Shown here one piece after another: positions 13,442-20,473 of a DNA stretch of 20,687 bases (the first letter of the stretch is position 1; every line of letters begins with the position of its first letter). The translations under genes were made by a program, and so were the position numbers. The stretch covers positions 1 through 20,687 of the IMG/VR virus record IMGVR_UViG_3300039412_000174, one strand, 5' to 3'. The stretch comes from a virus. Under the pieces are notes generated by a model. The model saw nothing but the letters and a program-made list of their open reading frames with translations. It ran no database searches and was not told the origin of the DNA.

Positions 13442-16400
13442 TTATTCGCTCTTATATTGAGCGATTATATTATCCGCTAAATCATCTAAGTTATTTTCAT
13501 CAATAAACGGCTCTACGCTACACTCACAATTCGGGTGTAAGGGAGGGTCTCCAGCATCTTCTAAATCATCTCGGCTTAATAGCTGATCGGCATAGGCGTT
13601 CTGACAATCATCGCAAGCATCAGCGTCTAATAGAACTTCAAACTTCTCAACTCCTAACTCTTGGCCTGCTTCAATGCTTCCTTGATTAGCCGCCCAAGCG
13701 GTCTCAGTCTTAGCGATTCGCTTGACCTCAAACTCTTCTAAGGGTAAGGAAAACTTCTCCATCGCGTTATCAGAAATCTCGCTCATCGGCTTGCCTTGGT
13801 CGGCCTCATTCTCAATGTAGTTTAACAATCGTTCTTGCTTATTGGCGGCGACGATCTTAATCATATTCGTGCCCCGCTCTTTTAATTTTGTATAAATCTT
13901 ATTTCGCTCTATTGACTTCTCAACCTTCTTACCTAATACCGTTTCAATCATCGCTTCGCTGACTCCTTTGCCTTTCAACTTCTTAGCTATCTTCTTAGAA
14001 AAATTCTTAACGCCTAACTCAAATGATTGTTTATAAAAATCTTCAACGCTCTTGGTGTATCTTAACCCTAAGTTATTTCTTGGAGCTTTATCAGCGGCCT
14101 CGGAAAGCACGGCGTCTGAGGCAATCATCTTCTTGGTCTTAGCCGTATCCCGTATCAAGCGAGCGATGTTAGGCTTTAATTTTTTAGATTGCTCAGTTAA
14201 GTGCGAGGCTAACTCTTCGGCTGGCTTATCCATTACTCCTTTCCAGAAGTTATCATGCTCGTCAATTTGCCTCTGCTTATAATAGCCTTTTTCAAAGCTC
14301 TTCTTCATCGCCTCATTCAACCTCGTGTAATAATCAGCCTTCTCGTCCAAGTGAGCCATCACTATCTTAGCGGTCATAACTGGGTCGCCCATCGTAATGT
14401 TCTTATGTTCCAATTCTTCATTCATCCCTATCGTAAATTCGTCTATGCTGTAATCTCCGTCGTCAATGCCTAACTCCTTCCAGACTTGCTTAGTATCATC
14501 GGTCGTAAAAATGCCTTTCTCAACTCCATCCTCAGCGGACTTTTGAACCTTCAACTGCTCGGCGTCCAGGCCAGTAAGATGTAAAAATAAATCTCTCAAC
14601 CTTGGGATGCTGTCTAAGATATGCGGAATGGAAAATTTATATTTTTCCCACGCTTTTGAATTGCCGATAAATTGATAGTCAAAGCCATAAGCTCTTTTAT
14701 CGGGCGTGATGATATATTGGTTCGCCCGTCTGTCGCCCATTCCTTTTTCTTTTTCGTATTTCCAAAGGTTAGCTAAATCGGTGATAGCCTTCTCATACTC
14801 GCCAGGCACTCGCTTCATGTCATCTAATAATAAAGTCTCTGTTAACCCTTTGCCTTCAATATAAGGCATCACGGTATACTTATCATACTTGCGAGAATTT
14901 CCAAACTTAGTCTCCCACTTTTTGGAGTAATACTCCGAAGCCATATTTTGATAACGCTTAAACTCATTTCTTAATCCAGTCGTCGGCAGATAGCTATTTA
15001 TATCTACCGCCGCCACCAACGAAACAGGTTTGACGTTCAATCCTGCGTCGGCCATCTCCTTGGTTGTCTTAACCTCCACATCTATGCCGTTGATATTAAC
15101 CGCGACAGGCGGCTTAATCACAAAGCCATTCTTACCGAACTTATCCGTCCAGATAAAAGGTTGTCCAAAACCTCTATCATCCATCCAACAGATATAATCA
15201 TCAAGATGAACTTTCTTTTCAATCTGTTTCTCAGTTGAACTTTCACTTTCAGAAGTATAACCAATTTCGTCTCTTATCCCCGCGACATTCTCATGTCCAT
15301 AGTCTCCTTCCTTATTGACGCTTGACTCATCGCTTATAGTATTGATTGAGCTAATATCAGAATCTGATTGAGTCTCTGATTGAGTTTTACCGCCTGACTC
15401 ATTTTCAGTCATAGTCTCTTCGTTAGCCAAATCTTCAGGAGCCACATCATCAATCGGCGTCGCGTCAATCTCTTTAATAGTTCCACCTGGTAATAAGATA
15501 AAAGGTTTAACGCCACCCTTGATAGGTTTTAATCCTTTTAATAGTCTATATTCGTTGATAGATACCGCTCCAGCCTTAGACTCAATCGCAAATATATTAG
15601 CCGCCTCCATCGGGTCAAAGGTGTCTAACCCTGTCCAATCAAACTCCACGTCATCAAAGCCAAACCAATTTTTTATAATCTCTCTATTAAAAGAAGCTTT
15701 TAGTAATTGTAAAATTGAGCTATAACCCTTTGACTCGGAGATGTCTTGCTGCACCTCTGAGATAGCTCTGTTCAACCCCATCTCAGCCGTCATGCCGATG
15801 TCCTGCGGGCTTATCTCAAAAGCTCCACATAATATCTTCATCAGCCAAGTTTGATAATTTTTAAACTGCATGTCAATCGGCTTGCCGGTGTCCATGTCAA
15901 CGACATCAAAGCCCTCACTGCCAGCGATAAAAGCCGTCTTCCATGGCTTGCCTTCAATCTCAGATTTCCAGTAAGCTCTCATGGCCTCAACCTCAGCTGG
16001 CGGAACATCCTTGCCGAGATTAATTAACTTCGGTGGCAAAGTCCCGACGTCAAAATACTGCCCCATGTAATTGTCGGCGTTCAAGATATTAGTCGCCGCC
16101 ATTATCGCTCCCTCTAACGAGGAGAAGCCATATCCATAGTTTTGAATATCGCCTTGCGGGTTCTGCATGATATAGACAAATTCATCTCTATTCCAGACGG
16201 CGTCAGGCTCTATGCCTTGGTTCATCGGCATCCATTGGCCATATGCTGGTTCAGCCATTTCTCCATGAATATCAAACATCGGCTTGATGGTCGCTCCGTC
16301 AACAAAATAAATCTCAGCCGGCAATCCGCTCTTATCGTTAACCTTCTCAAAACACCCAGCATCTAAAACCAAGATATCCTCAAGCAACTTATCTAAGAAG

Positions 16401-16792
16401 GTGCGAAAGCTGTCGTAGCGATTTGGCTTATCAAAGAACTCGGTCAGTATCTCAATGTGCTTGTCATCGGCTTGGTTTTCTTCTTTCGACTTAATCGTCC
16501 ATTCGGTTTGAGTTATCTTATGCTTCAAGGTGTTTATACAAAGCCGAGCGATGTGAACCGCCTTAGACATCCGCCTTAGAGTTTGAAAGGTGATGCGGGT
16601 TGGCTTTCTAATTCCCTTCTCGGTGCTCCGATAGAAGACTTTGCTCGTATCTAACACCAAGCCCTGCTTCTCGGAAGACTTAACCACCTCAACGGGAGTC
16701 ACCTCGCTGGTTATCTTCTTGTTAATATTATCAACGACGCTATTTGAGATGCGGTTGATTATATTATCAAATGTTTTTTGAAAGATATTCAT
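13442..16792 (-). CDS. Portal protein fused to kinase-like, DUF5661-like and MuF domains, 1116 aa
   Basis: Residues about 45-440 are a phage portal: PTRITFQTLRRMSKAVHIARLCINTLK, LEDILVLDAGCFEKV, PQGDIQNYGYGFSSLEGA, PPAEVEAMRAYWKSEIEG, CGAFEISPQDIGM, and the SINEYRLLKGLKPI end. A Ser/Glu/Asp linker covers 450-525. Residues 528-745 resemble a small-molecule or protein kinase fold: FVIK (K560), MPYIEGKGLTETLL (642-655), GMGDRRANQYII (684-695; D687, N691) and YGFDY (D705). Residues about 778-835 (FTIGMNEELEHKN, IVMAHLDEKADYYTRL) look like DUF5661. The C-terminus is MuF: KRIAKTETAWAANQG (1024-1038), DACDDC and PLHPNCECSVEP. A typical portal is 400-550 residues. The portal and MuF calls are firm; the kinase-like call is inference. 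Confidence 0.9.
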   Translation of the reverse strand: MNIFQKTFDNIINRISNSVVDNINKKITSEVTPVEVVKSSEKQGLVLDTSKVFYRSTEKGIRKPTRITFQTLRRMSKAVHIARLCINTLKHKITQTEWTIKSKEENQADDKHIEILTEFFDKPNRYDSFRTFLDKLLEDILVLDAGCFEKVNDKSGLPAEIYFVDGATIKPMFDIHGEMAEPAYGQWMPMNQGIEPDAVWNRDEFVYIMQNPQGDIQNYGYGFSSLEGAIMAATNILNADNYMGQYFDVGTLPPKLINLGKDVPPAEVEAMRAYWKSEIEGKPWKTAFIAGSEGFDVVDMDTGKPIDMQFKNYQTWLMKILCGAFEISPQDIGMTAEMGLNRAISEVQQDISESKGYSSILQLLKASFNREIIKNWFGFDDVEFDWTGLDTFDPMEAANIFAIESKAGAVSINEYRLLKGLKPIKGGVKPFILLPGGTIKEIDATPIDDVAPEDLANEETMTENESGGKTQSETQSDSDISSINTISDESSVNKEGDYGHENVAGIRDEIGYTSESESSTEKQIEKKVHLDDYICWMDDRGFGQPFIWTDKFGKNGFVIKPPVAVNINGIDVEVKTTKEMADAGLNVKPVSLVAAVDINSYLPTTGLRNEFKRYQNMASEYYSKKWETKFGNSRKYDKYTVMPYIEGKGLTETLLLDDMKRVPGEYEKAITDLANLWKYEKEKGMGDRRANQYIITPDKRAYGFDYQFIGNSKAWEKYKFSIPHILDSIPRLRDLFLHLTGLDAEQLKVQKSAEDGVEKGIFTTDDTKQVWKELGIDDGDYSIDEFTIGMNEELEHKNITMGDPVMTAKIVMAHLDEKADYYTRLNEAMKKSFEKGYYKQRQIDEHDNFWKGVMDKPAEELASHLTEQSKKLKPNIARLIRDTAKTKKMIASDAVLSEAADKAPRNNLGLRYTKSVEDFYKQSFELGVKNFSKKIAKKLKGKGVSEAMIETVLGKKVEKSIERNKIYTKLKERGTNMIKIVAANKQERLLNYIENEADQGKPMSEISDNAMEKFSLPLEEFEVKRIAKTETAWAANQGSIEAGQELGVEKFEVLLDADACDDCQNAYADQLLSRDDLEDAGDPPLHPNCECSVEPFIDENNLDDLADNIIAQYKSE

Positions 16793-16793
16793 C

Positions 16794-16946
16794 TTATTTA
16801 TAAACCTTAGTTTGTATCTTTTTGATAAATTTTATATCCCTGCTCTGTATCGTTATCTCAATCTTTCCCCAGATTACTCGGCGAAGTATGTCTATCAAGT
16901 CGGACTCCTTATCAGTCAGGCAAAATGTCTTCAGCTCTTTTTCCAT
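16794..16946 (-). CDS. Small DUF2292-like protein, 50 aa
   Basis: ATG 16946 opens a 50-residue frame that ends with TAA one base before the portal ATG and starts one base after the zinc-ribbon gene's stop, so it fills the gap precisely. The sequence has a helical N-half (LTDKESDLIDILRRV) and a beta C-half, WGKIEITIQSRDIKFIKKI, ending with TKVYK. This recalls DUF2292 proteins, small helix plus beta-hairpin products found in Gram-positive bacteria and phages, of unknown function. The resemblance is by eye only. It is probably co-transcribed and co-translated with the portal. Confidence 0.65.
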   Translation of the reverse strand: MEKELKTFCLTDKESDLIDILRRVIWGKIEITIQSRDIKFIKKIQTKVYK

Positions 16947-16947
16947 A

Positions 16948-17148
16948 TTAAGCTCGTCTAATCCCTGGCTTAGCTAAAAATTCAATATCAGAACTCTTGG
17001 CCATCGTCAGGTGATTGCCGCAATTACGGCAGTGAAAATAAATCATCCCCTCTTCAATGGAGACATCGGTATTTGTGTTCGACATCAAATCCGTCTCATT
17101 TCTCTCCCCCAGCTCCGTGTAGCAAGCGGGGCATTTAATTTTTTCCAT
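16948..17148 (-). CDS. Zinc-ribbon protein, 66 aa
   Basis: Two CxxC pairs are clear: C6-P-A-C9 near the start and C40-R-N-C43, separated by a polar 30-residue loop. This is a typical four-cysteine zinc ribbon. The C-terminal tail is short and basic (PGIRRA). Such small proteins in phage packaging regions may bind DNA or partner proteins, but the sequence does not identify the target. It is tightly packed between two other tiny genes (one and two bases), which supports a real gene. ATG 17148 has no Shine-Dalgarno. Confidence 0.75.
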   Translation of the reverse strand: MEKIKCPACYTELGERNETDLMSNTNTDVSIEEGMIYFHCRNCGNHLTMAKSSDIEFLAKPGIRRA

Positions 17149-17149
17149 A

Positions 17150-17320
17150 TTATTTTTCTTTAATATCTACCTCTATGTTTTTAAAAATATTACAGCTCTC
17201 TAAGCCCACCTTAACGGCCTGTGAATAAGCCGCCGACACCAGGCCAGTCTTTCCTAAGACCTCCCTGTAAATCTTGCCGTCAATCACTCGCTCACTGTTT
17301 GATAAAATTAAGTAATTCAT
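17150..17320 (-). CDS. Small hypothetical protein, 56 aa
   Basis: ATG 17320 opens a 56-residue frame, MNYLILSNSERVIDGKIYRE then VLGKTGLVSAAYSQAVKVG and a C-terminal IEVDIKEK, ending TAA just before the zinc-ribbon gene. It begins two bases after the previous gene's TAG. The exact fit between neighbours is the main support. Mixed alpha/beta character; no signal peptide, Cys motif or known domain is seen. Function is unknown. Confidence 0.6.
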   Translation of the reverse strand: MNYLILSNSERVIDGKIYREVLGKTGLVSAAYSQAVKVGLESCNIFKNIEVDIKEK

Positions 17321-17322
17321 AT

Positions 17323-17766
17323 CTATAACTTAGCCGAATATCTCGGTAGCCAATCTATAAAGTATTTTAAATTATCGGTCTCGTCCTTTCTATCATCCCA
17401 GAATAGGCGAACGGCCGACTTGATAAACCGATTGATGGCCGTCAGTTTCTCCACCGCCTCCTCCATCGCTATCACGGCTTTGTGATTTTTTAAAGTGTAG
17501 GTATCATCAATCCCGAAGTTAATCTCCCACTTGCCATCCTTAGCCTTGTCCTTTATCTCATTCAACTTAGCCCAACACATCTCATCCAAGAAGCTGATAT
17601 AACTTTTTATTGAATTGGAGTTAGTCTTGCTTTGAATAAAATCATCCGCGACCTTGATGGCGAATAAAGTAGCGTATTGGATTACGATCTTCCGATTTTT
17701 ACTCTTTGCGGCGGTCGGAAGCATCATCCCGCTAAAATTAGATTTTAGTTTTTCTATCTTGCTCAT
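17323..17766 (-). CDS. Hypothetical phage protein, 147 aa
   Basis: A mostly helical, basic protein with MSKIEKLKSNFSGMMLP at the start, a helix FAIKVADDFIQSK, a Trp-containing middle (FLDEMCWAKLNEIKDKAK) and DNLKYFIDWLPRYSAKL at the end. There are no Cys pairs, membrane segments or catalytic signatures that I recognise. It is joined to the upstream zinc-ribbon gene by an ATGA overlap, implying coupled translation. It sits between terminase and portal, where phages often carry small accessory genes. No function is assigned. Confidence 0.75.
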   Translation of the reverse strand: MSKIEKLKSNFSGMMLPTAAKSKNRKIVIQYATLFAIKVADDFIQSKTNSNSIKSYISFLDEMCWAKLNEIKDKAKDGKWEINFGIDDTYTLKNHKAVIAMEEAVEKLTAINRFIKSAVRLFWDDRKDETDNLKYFIDWLPRYSAKL

Positions 17767-18008
17767 ATGACTGGCGGAGCTTTAAAGGCTTCTCTTAACG
17801 CGGCGGGCGGAGTTTTATAAGAGTTAAAGTCTTTCGGTATCAATGGACGCTCACCTAACGACCTTAACTCAGGCTTTACTATCTCGTTAAGAATAGGAGC
17901 TTTTGAAATATCACAAGAAGCGCACTTCTTTATGGTTATCGTCGCCTCCTCCAATTCTTCCTCGGGCTTTAATTGTCCACAGCAATCGCATCGCTTGTAA
18001 TTGGACAT
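17763..18008 (-). CDS. Zinc-ribbon protein, 81 aa
   Basis: The N-terminus holds two cysteine pairs, C7-D-C-C10 and C29-A-S-C32, about 20 residues apart, forming a small zinc ribbon. The rest (residues 33-81) is Pro-rich and charged, with VKPELRSLGERPLIPKDF and a C-terminal PPAALREAFKAPPVI. The start ATG 18008 overlaps the end of the upstream gene by 40 nt; the first Cys is at residue 7, so a later start would lose the ribbon. It is the second zinc-ribbon gene of this block. The partner is unknown. Confidence 0.75.
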   Translation of the reverse strand: MSNYKRCDCCGQLKPEEELEEATITIKKCASCDISKAPILNEIVKPELRSLGERPLIPKDFNSYKTPPAALREAFKAPPVI

Positions 18009-18262
18009 AAATTTAATTTAAAAATATTTAAGTAAAGTTTGTTATTAATATCTAAGTCGCAGGCTTCATAAGCAAGCGTCTTAACATCAATCGCGTGAAA
18101 TCCACTCTCATTAAAGATATAAAATTCTACTCCCATCCAATCCTTAAATGCGTTTCGCCACTCCGACTCAGCTAATCTTCCATATTGCCAAACTCCATCA
18201 CTGTCTAATCCTCTGAATAGCATCGGCTTTATAACTCCATCTGGGCAATCAATTAATTTCAT
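17969..18262 (-). CDS. Hypothetical protein, possibly YopX-like, 97 aa
   Basis: The product starts MKLIDCPDGVIKPMLFRGLD, followed by SDGVWQYGRL, and later has VEFYIFNESGFHAIDVKTL and DLDINNKLYL. A FRG-D-GxWxYG start, a VxTL element and a D.NNKLY element vaguely match the layout of YopX-type phage proteins, but the match is weak and I would not rely on it. It overlaps the methyltransferase stop by ATGA and the following zinc-ribbon gene by 40 nt. No catalytic motif is visible. Treat as a small accessory protein of unknown function. Confidence 0.65.
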   Translation of the reverse strand: MKLIDCPDGVIKPMLFRGLDSDGVWQYGRLAESEWRNAFKDWMGVEFYIFNESGFHAIDVKTLAYEACDLDINNKLYLNIFKLNLCPITSDAIAVDN

Positions 18263-18825
18263 ACATAGATAACTCCAATCCCTCTGCGTATCCCATCCTC
18301 ACTAATCTCTAATATTTTTCTATTTATCTTAATCTCTTGCCAAGGCTTCTTACATTCGTGATTGATGTCGTGTAAAGCGATGACACCGCTCTTACTCATC
18401 AGCGGCAGGTAATTTTTAAAATCAGCCATACAGCCCTCGTAGCTATGGTCGCCGTCTATGAATAAGAAATCTATGCCGTCGGGAAATTCTTGCTTGACTC
18501 TATCAATCGTTTCTTTTGACTTTGAGTCTTCCGTGATTGAAACAAACTTAGGCACATCTTTAAATATCTCAGGCCACTTAGCTCTTGACTCAATTAACTT
18601 ATCATATCGTCCATCGCTTAACGGAATTAACTTGTCAACAGACATCAACTTATTTAAGCCGATAAATCCTTCCGCCCAGCACCAGAGACTGCCGCCATAG
18701 AAAGAACCAATCTCTAAGACATTCTTGATAACCAGTGGGTCGCAATCAATAACCTCATTAATTAACTTATTCACCTCCCATTCATTTTGTAAAATCTCAA
18801 CGGGGCAGTCTTTTAATTTAATCAT
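18259..18825 (-). CDS. Class I SAM-dependent methyltransferase (CmcI/Methyltransf_24-like), 188 aa
   Basis: A Rossmann-type methyltransferase. NVLEIGSFYGGS (about 35-46) is motif I for S-adenosylmethionine; MSVDKLIPLSD carries the acidic residue at the end of strand 2; GIDFLFIDGDHSYEG (117-131) is the DGDH motif of the Methyltransf_24/cephalosporin-hydroxylase-like group; GVIALHDI follows at 147-154. Relatives often methylate sugars or natural-product scaffolds. Here it lies between large terminase and portal, and three glycosyltransferases occur downstream, so O-methylation of a glycan is one possible role. ATG 18825 (MIKLKDCPVE) is chosen; an in-frame ATG at 18849 would add eight residues. 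No Shine-Dalgarno supports either. Confidence 0.82.
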   Translation of the reverse strand: MIKLKDCPVEILQNEWEVNKLINEVIDCDPLVIKNVLEIGSFYGGSLWCWAEGFIGLNKLMSVDKLIPLSDGRYDKLIESRAKWPEIFKDVPKFVSITEDSKSKETIDRVKQEFPDGIDFLFIDGDHSYEGCMADFKNYLPLMSKSGVIALHDINHECKKPWQEIKINRKILEISEDGIRRGIGVIYV

Positions 18826-18931
18826 ATAAATAAAAGTTGGCTGACTCATCTATCGTTGGCTTCAAGTCATTTAACTGAGGATAGTTTAATTTAAGAGTCC
18901 ATCTGCCCTTTCCAACCCACCTCAGCACCAA
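18818..18931 (-). CDS. Possible tiny ORF upstream of the methyltransferase, 37 aa
   Basis: A TTG at 18931 opens a 37-residue frame with VLRWVGKGRWTLKLNYPQL and an acidic end, closing at TAA 18818 within the methyltransferase start. The same frame extends further upstream to a TTG at 19036, but that part is Lys/Arg-rich, as expected from the shifted reading of the acidic gene at 18939-19100. The tail fills an otherwise empty ~110 nt gap in a tightly packed region. With no good start or ribosome site, the evidence is thin. Confidence 0.3.
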   Translation of the reverse strand: MVLRWVGKGRWTLKLNYPQLNDLKPTIDESANFYLYD

Positions 18932-18938
18932 CTGTTTA

Positions 18939-19100
18939 TTATTTAACCTCTTCTTTAACTTCTTCCGCTTCCTTAACTTCGCCAGTATTTTCCACGGCGA
19001 CTTTTTCTCCTTCTTCGCAGGGATTAGGAGCGTCAATGACTTCCTCTTTTTTGTCTTCCATAAATTTATTGATTATTTTTTTAAAGTTTACTCTCTTCAT
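18939..19100 (-). CDS. Small acidic protein, 53 aa
   Basis: ATG 19100 opens a frame 14 bases after the large terminase stop. It starts basic (MKRVNFKKIINKF) and becomes strongly acidic, with Glu/Lys/Val runs such as EVKEAEEVKEEVK at the end, finishing in TAATAA. Low-complexity acidic tails like this are common in small phage proteins. The alternative overlapping frame (18818-19036) lacks an ATG and is Lys/Arg-rich where it overlaps, which fits a shadow of the Glu codons. This frame is therefore preferred. No domain is recognised. Confidence 0.5.
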   Translation of the reverse strand: MKRVNFKKIINKFMEDKKEEVIDAPNPCEEGEKVAVENTGEVKEAEEVKEEVK

Positions 19101-19114
19101 ATATGAATTGGCTA

Positions 19115-20473
19115 TTAGTAATCTCTCTCTATCCTCTCTTTTTCGCTCGCCTTTATCAGCTCTCGGTCTAACTGTCTGATCTGCTCTCTCTTTTCTTCAG
19201 GCGTTAGCTGTTTAACCTCTCCAACTACGATAGGCTTCAGTGGCTCAACCGTCTGTTCATAAGGCATCTTATCTCCATCTAACCTCGCGAAGCTTATCTT
19301 GGTCTTTGTAAAGAATGAGGCAAGCGGATAACGAGTGGCATCCATGGCGTGGTCATCTACCTTGACGGGTTTTTCTTTAATCTCCTTATTCTCTTTAAAC
19401 TCAGGGTAATGATAAATCTCTATCTCCTCTAAAAAGAACTTACAGCGAGGGTGAACATAAAATCTCTTTTCTTTTATCAATCCTTGAATAATCCCGACCC
19501 CGAAATCTATGTCTTTGTTAGAGTCTCTGATGACAAATCCCTCTCTCCTGAACTCCTCTATCCTGTCTTGCTCGGCTGAGTCGGCGTAAAATGTAGAGAT
19601 AGGATACTTATCTAAGAACGCCTTCGCTATGGCTGATAGCTCGCTGGTTATCTTATTACTCTCGTAAAACTCGTCTATTATGTAAATTACATTATCTTTA
19701 ATTCCCAAGATGATTATCGCCGTTGGAGCTTTAAATCCCCAGTCAATCCCCGCTAAGACTACATCAAACGAGTTTGGAATTTTATCCGTGACGTTAAATG
19801 AGTAATTAAAGTCCTCATATACCAACCCCTCCATCTTTGTAAATAAACCGCAGTATCTTCGCTCAAAGGTTCTCCTGTCCATCGTGTCTTTAACTCTATC
19901 AAACTCCTCTTGCGGGAAATAAGGATTGTCAACCGAACGGAATTGAATTACATCATAATCCTTATTGCCTTTCTTCCACTGCTCGTAGAAGTCTGTTCTT
20001 AGCCAGTTAATTGAATAAGGCGTAGTTGATAAAAAAACATTTCCCTTCAAGATGCTTATGCGACCTTGGATATTAATCCAAGCCTGAAGCTTCATCTGCC
20101 CCGCCTCATCCGCCCATATCCATCTCAGCGTCATGCCTTCAATAACATTTGGGTTCTCCGTGGAGCGAATGTAAATAATTCCCCTATTAGGAACTTCAAT
20201 CGTTCCCTTGCTCTCCTTATAAAATACTCTTAAATCTGGGTTTAATTGAAAAAATTTTGGCAGTGTTGATTGTGAAAGAATCTTGTATGTAGGAGCGCAG
20301 ATTAATCCATCATCCTTAGGATATTCGTTGTATCTCATCCTTGACCAGCTCGCACCCGCGAAAGTCTTGCCTCCTTGAATGCCTGAGATGATGGCGATAA
20401 ATCTACTCGGACTTTGTATCGCTCTCGTCTGGTAATCCGTTAGGTCGTATGATATTTGATTTGGTTGGGTCAT
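19115..20473 (-). CDS. terL: Terminase large subunit, 452 aa
   Basis: The packaging motor ATPase and nuclease. The ATPase half has an adenine-binding-like LTDYQTRAIQ (11-20), Walker A GIQGGKT (31-37), Walker B LRWIWADEAGQM (116-127) and a coupling-type LSTTPYS (148-154). The RNase H-like nuclease half has AGIDWGF (241-247; D244), FYADSAEQ (295-302; D298) and DDHAMDATRY (373-382), together the three acidic metal sites. Length is normal for a large terminase. It begins inside the small terminase gene with a 71-nt overlap in another frame; a later start would lose the LTDYQ region, so the overlap seems real. It binds the portal to translocate DNA and cuts concatemers. No Shine-Dalgarno is seen. 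Confidence 0.95.
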   Translation of the reverse strand: MTQPNQISYDLTDYQTRAIQSPSRFIAIISGIQGGKTFAGASWSRMRYNEYPKDDGLICAPTYKILSQSTLPKFFQLNPDLRVFYKESKGTIEVPNRGIIYIRSTENPNVIEGMTLRWIWADEAGQMKLQAWINIQGRISILKGNVFLSTTPYSINWLRTDFYEQWKKGNKDYDVIQFRSVDNPYFPQEEFDRVKDTMDRRTFERRYCGLFTKMEGLVYEDFNYSFNVTDKIPNSFDVVLAGIDWGFKAPTAIIILGIKDNVIYIIDEFYESNKITSELSAIAKAFLDKYPISTFYADSAEQDRIEEFRREGFVIRDSNKDIDFGVGIIQGLIKEKRFYVHPRCKFFLEEIEIYHYPEFKENKEIKEKPVKVDDHAMDATRYPLASFFTKTKISFARLDGDKMPYEQTVEPLKPIVVGEVKQLTPEEKREQIRQLDRELIKASEKERIERDY

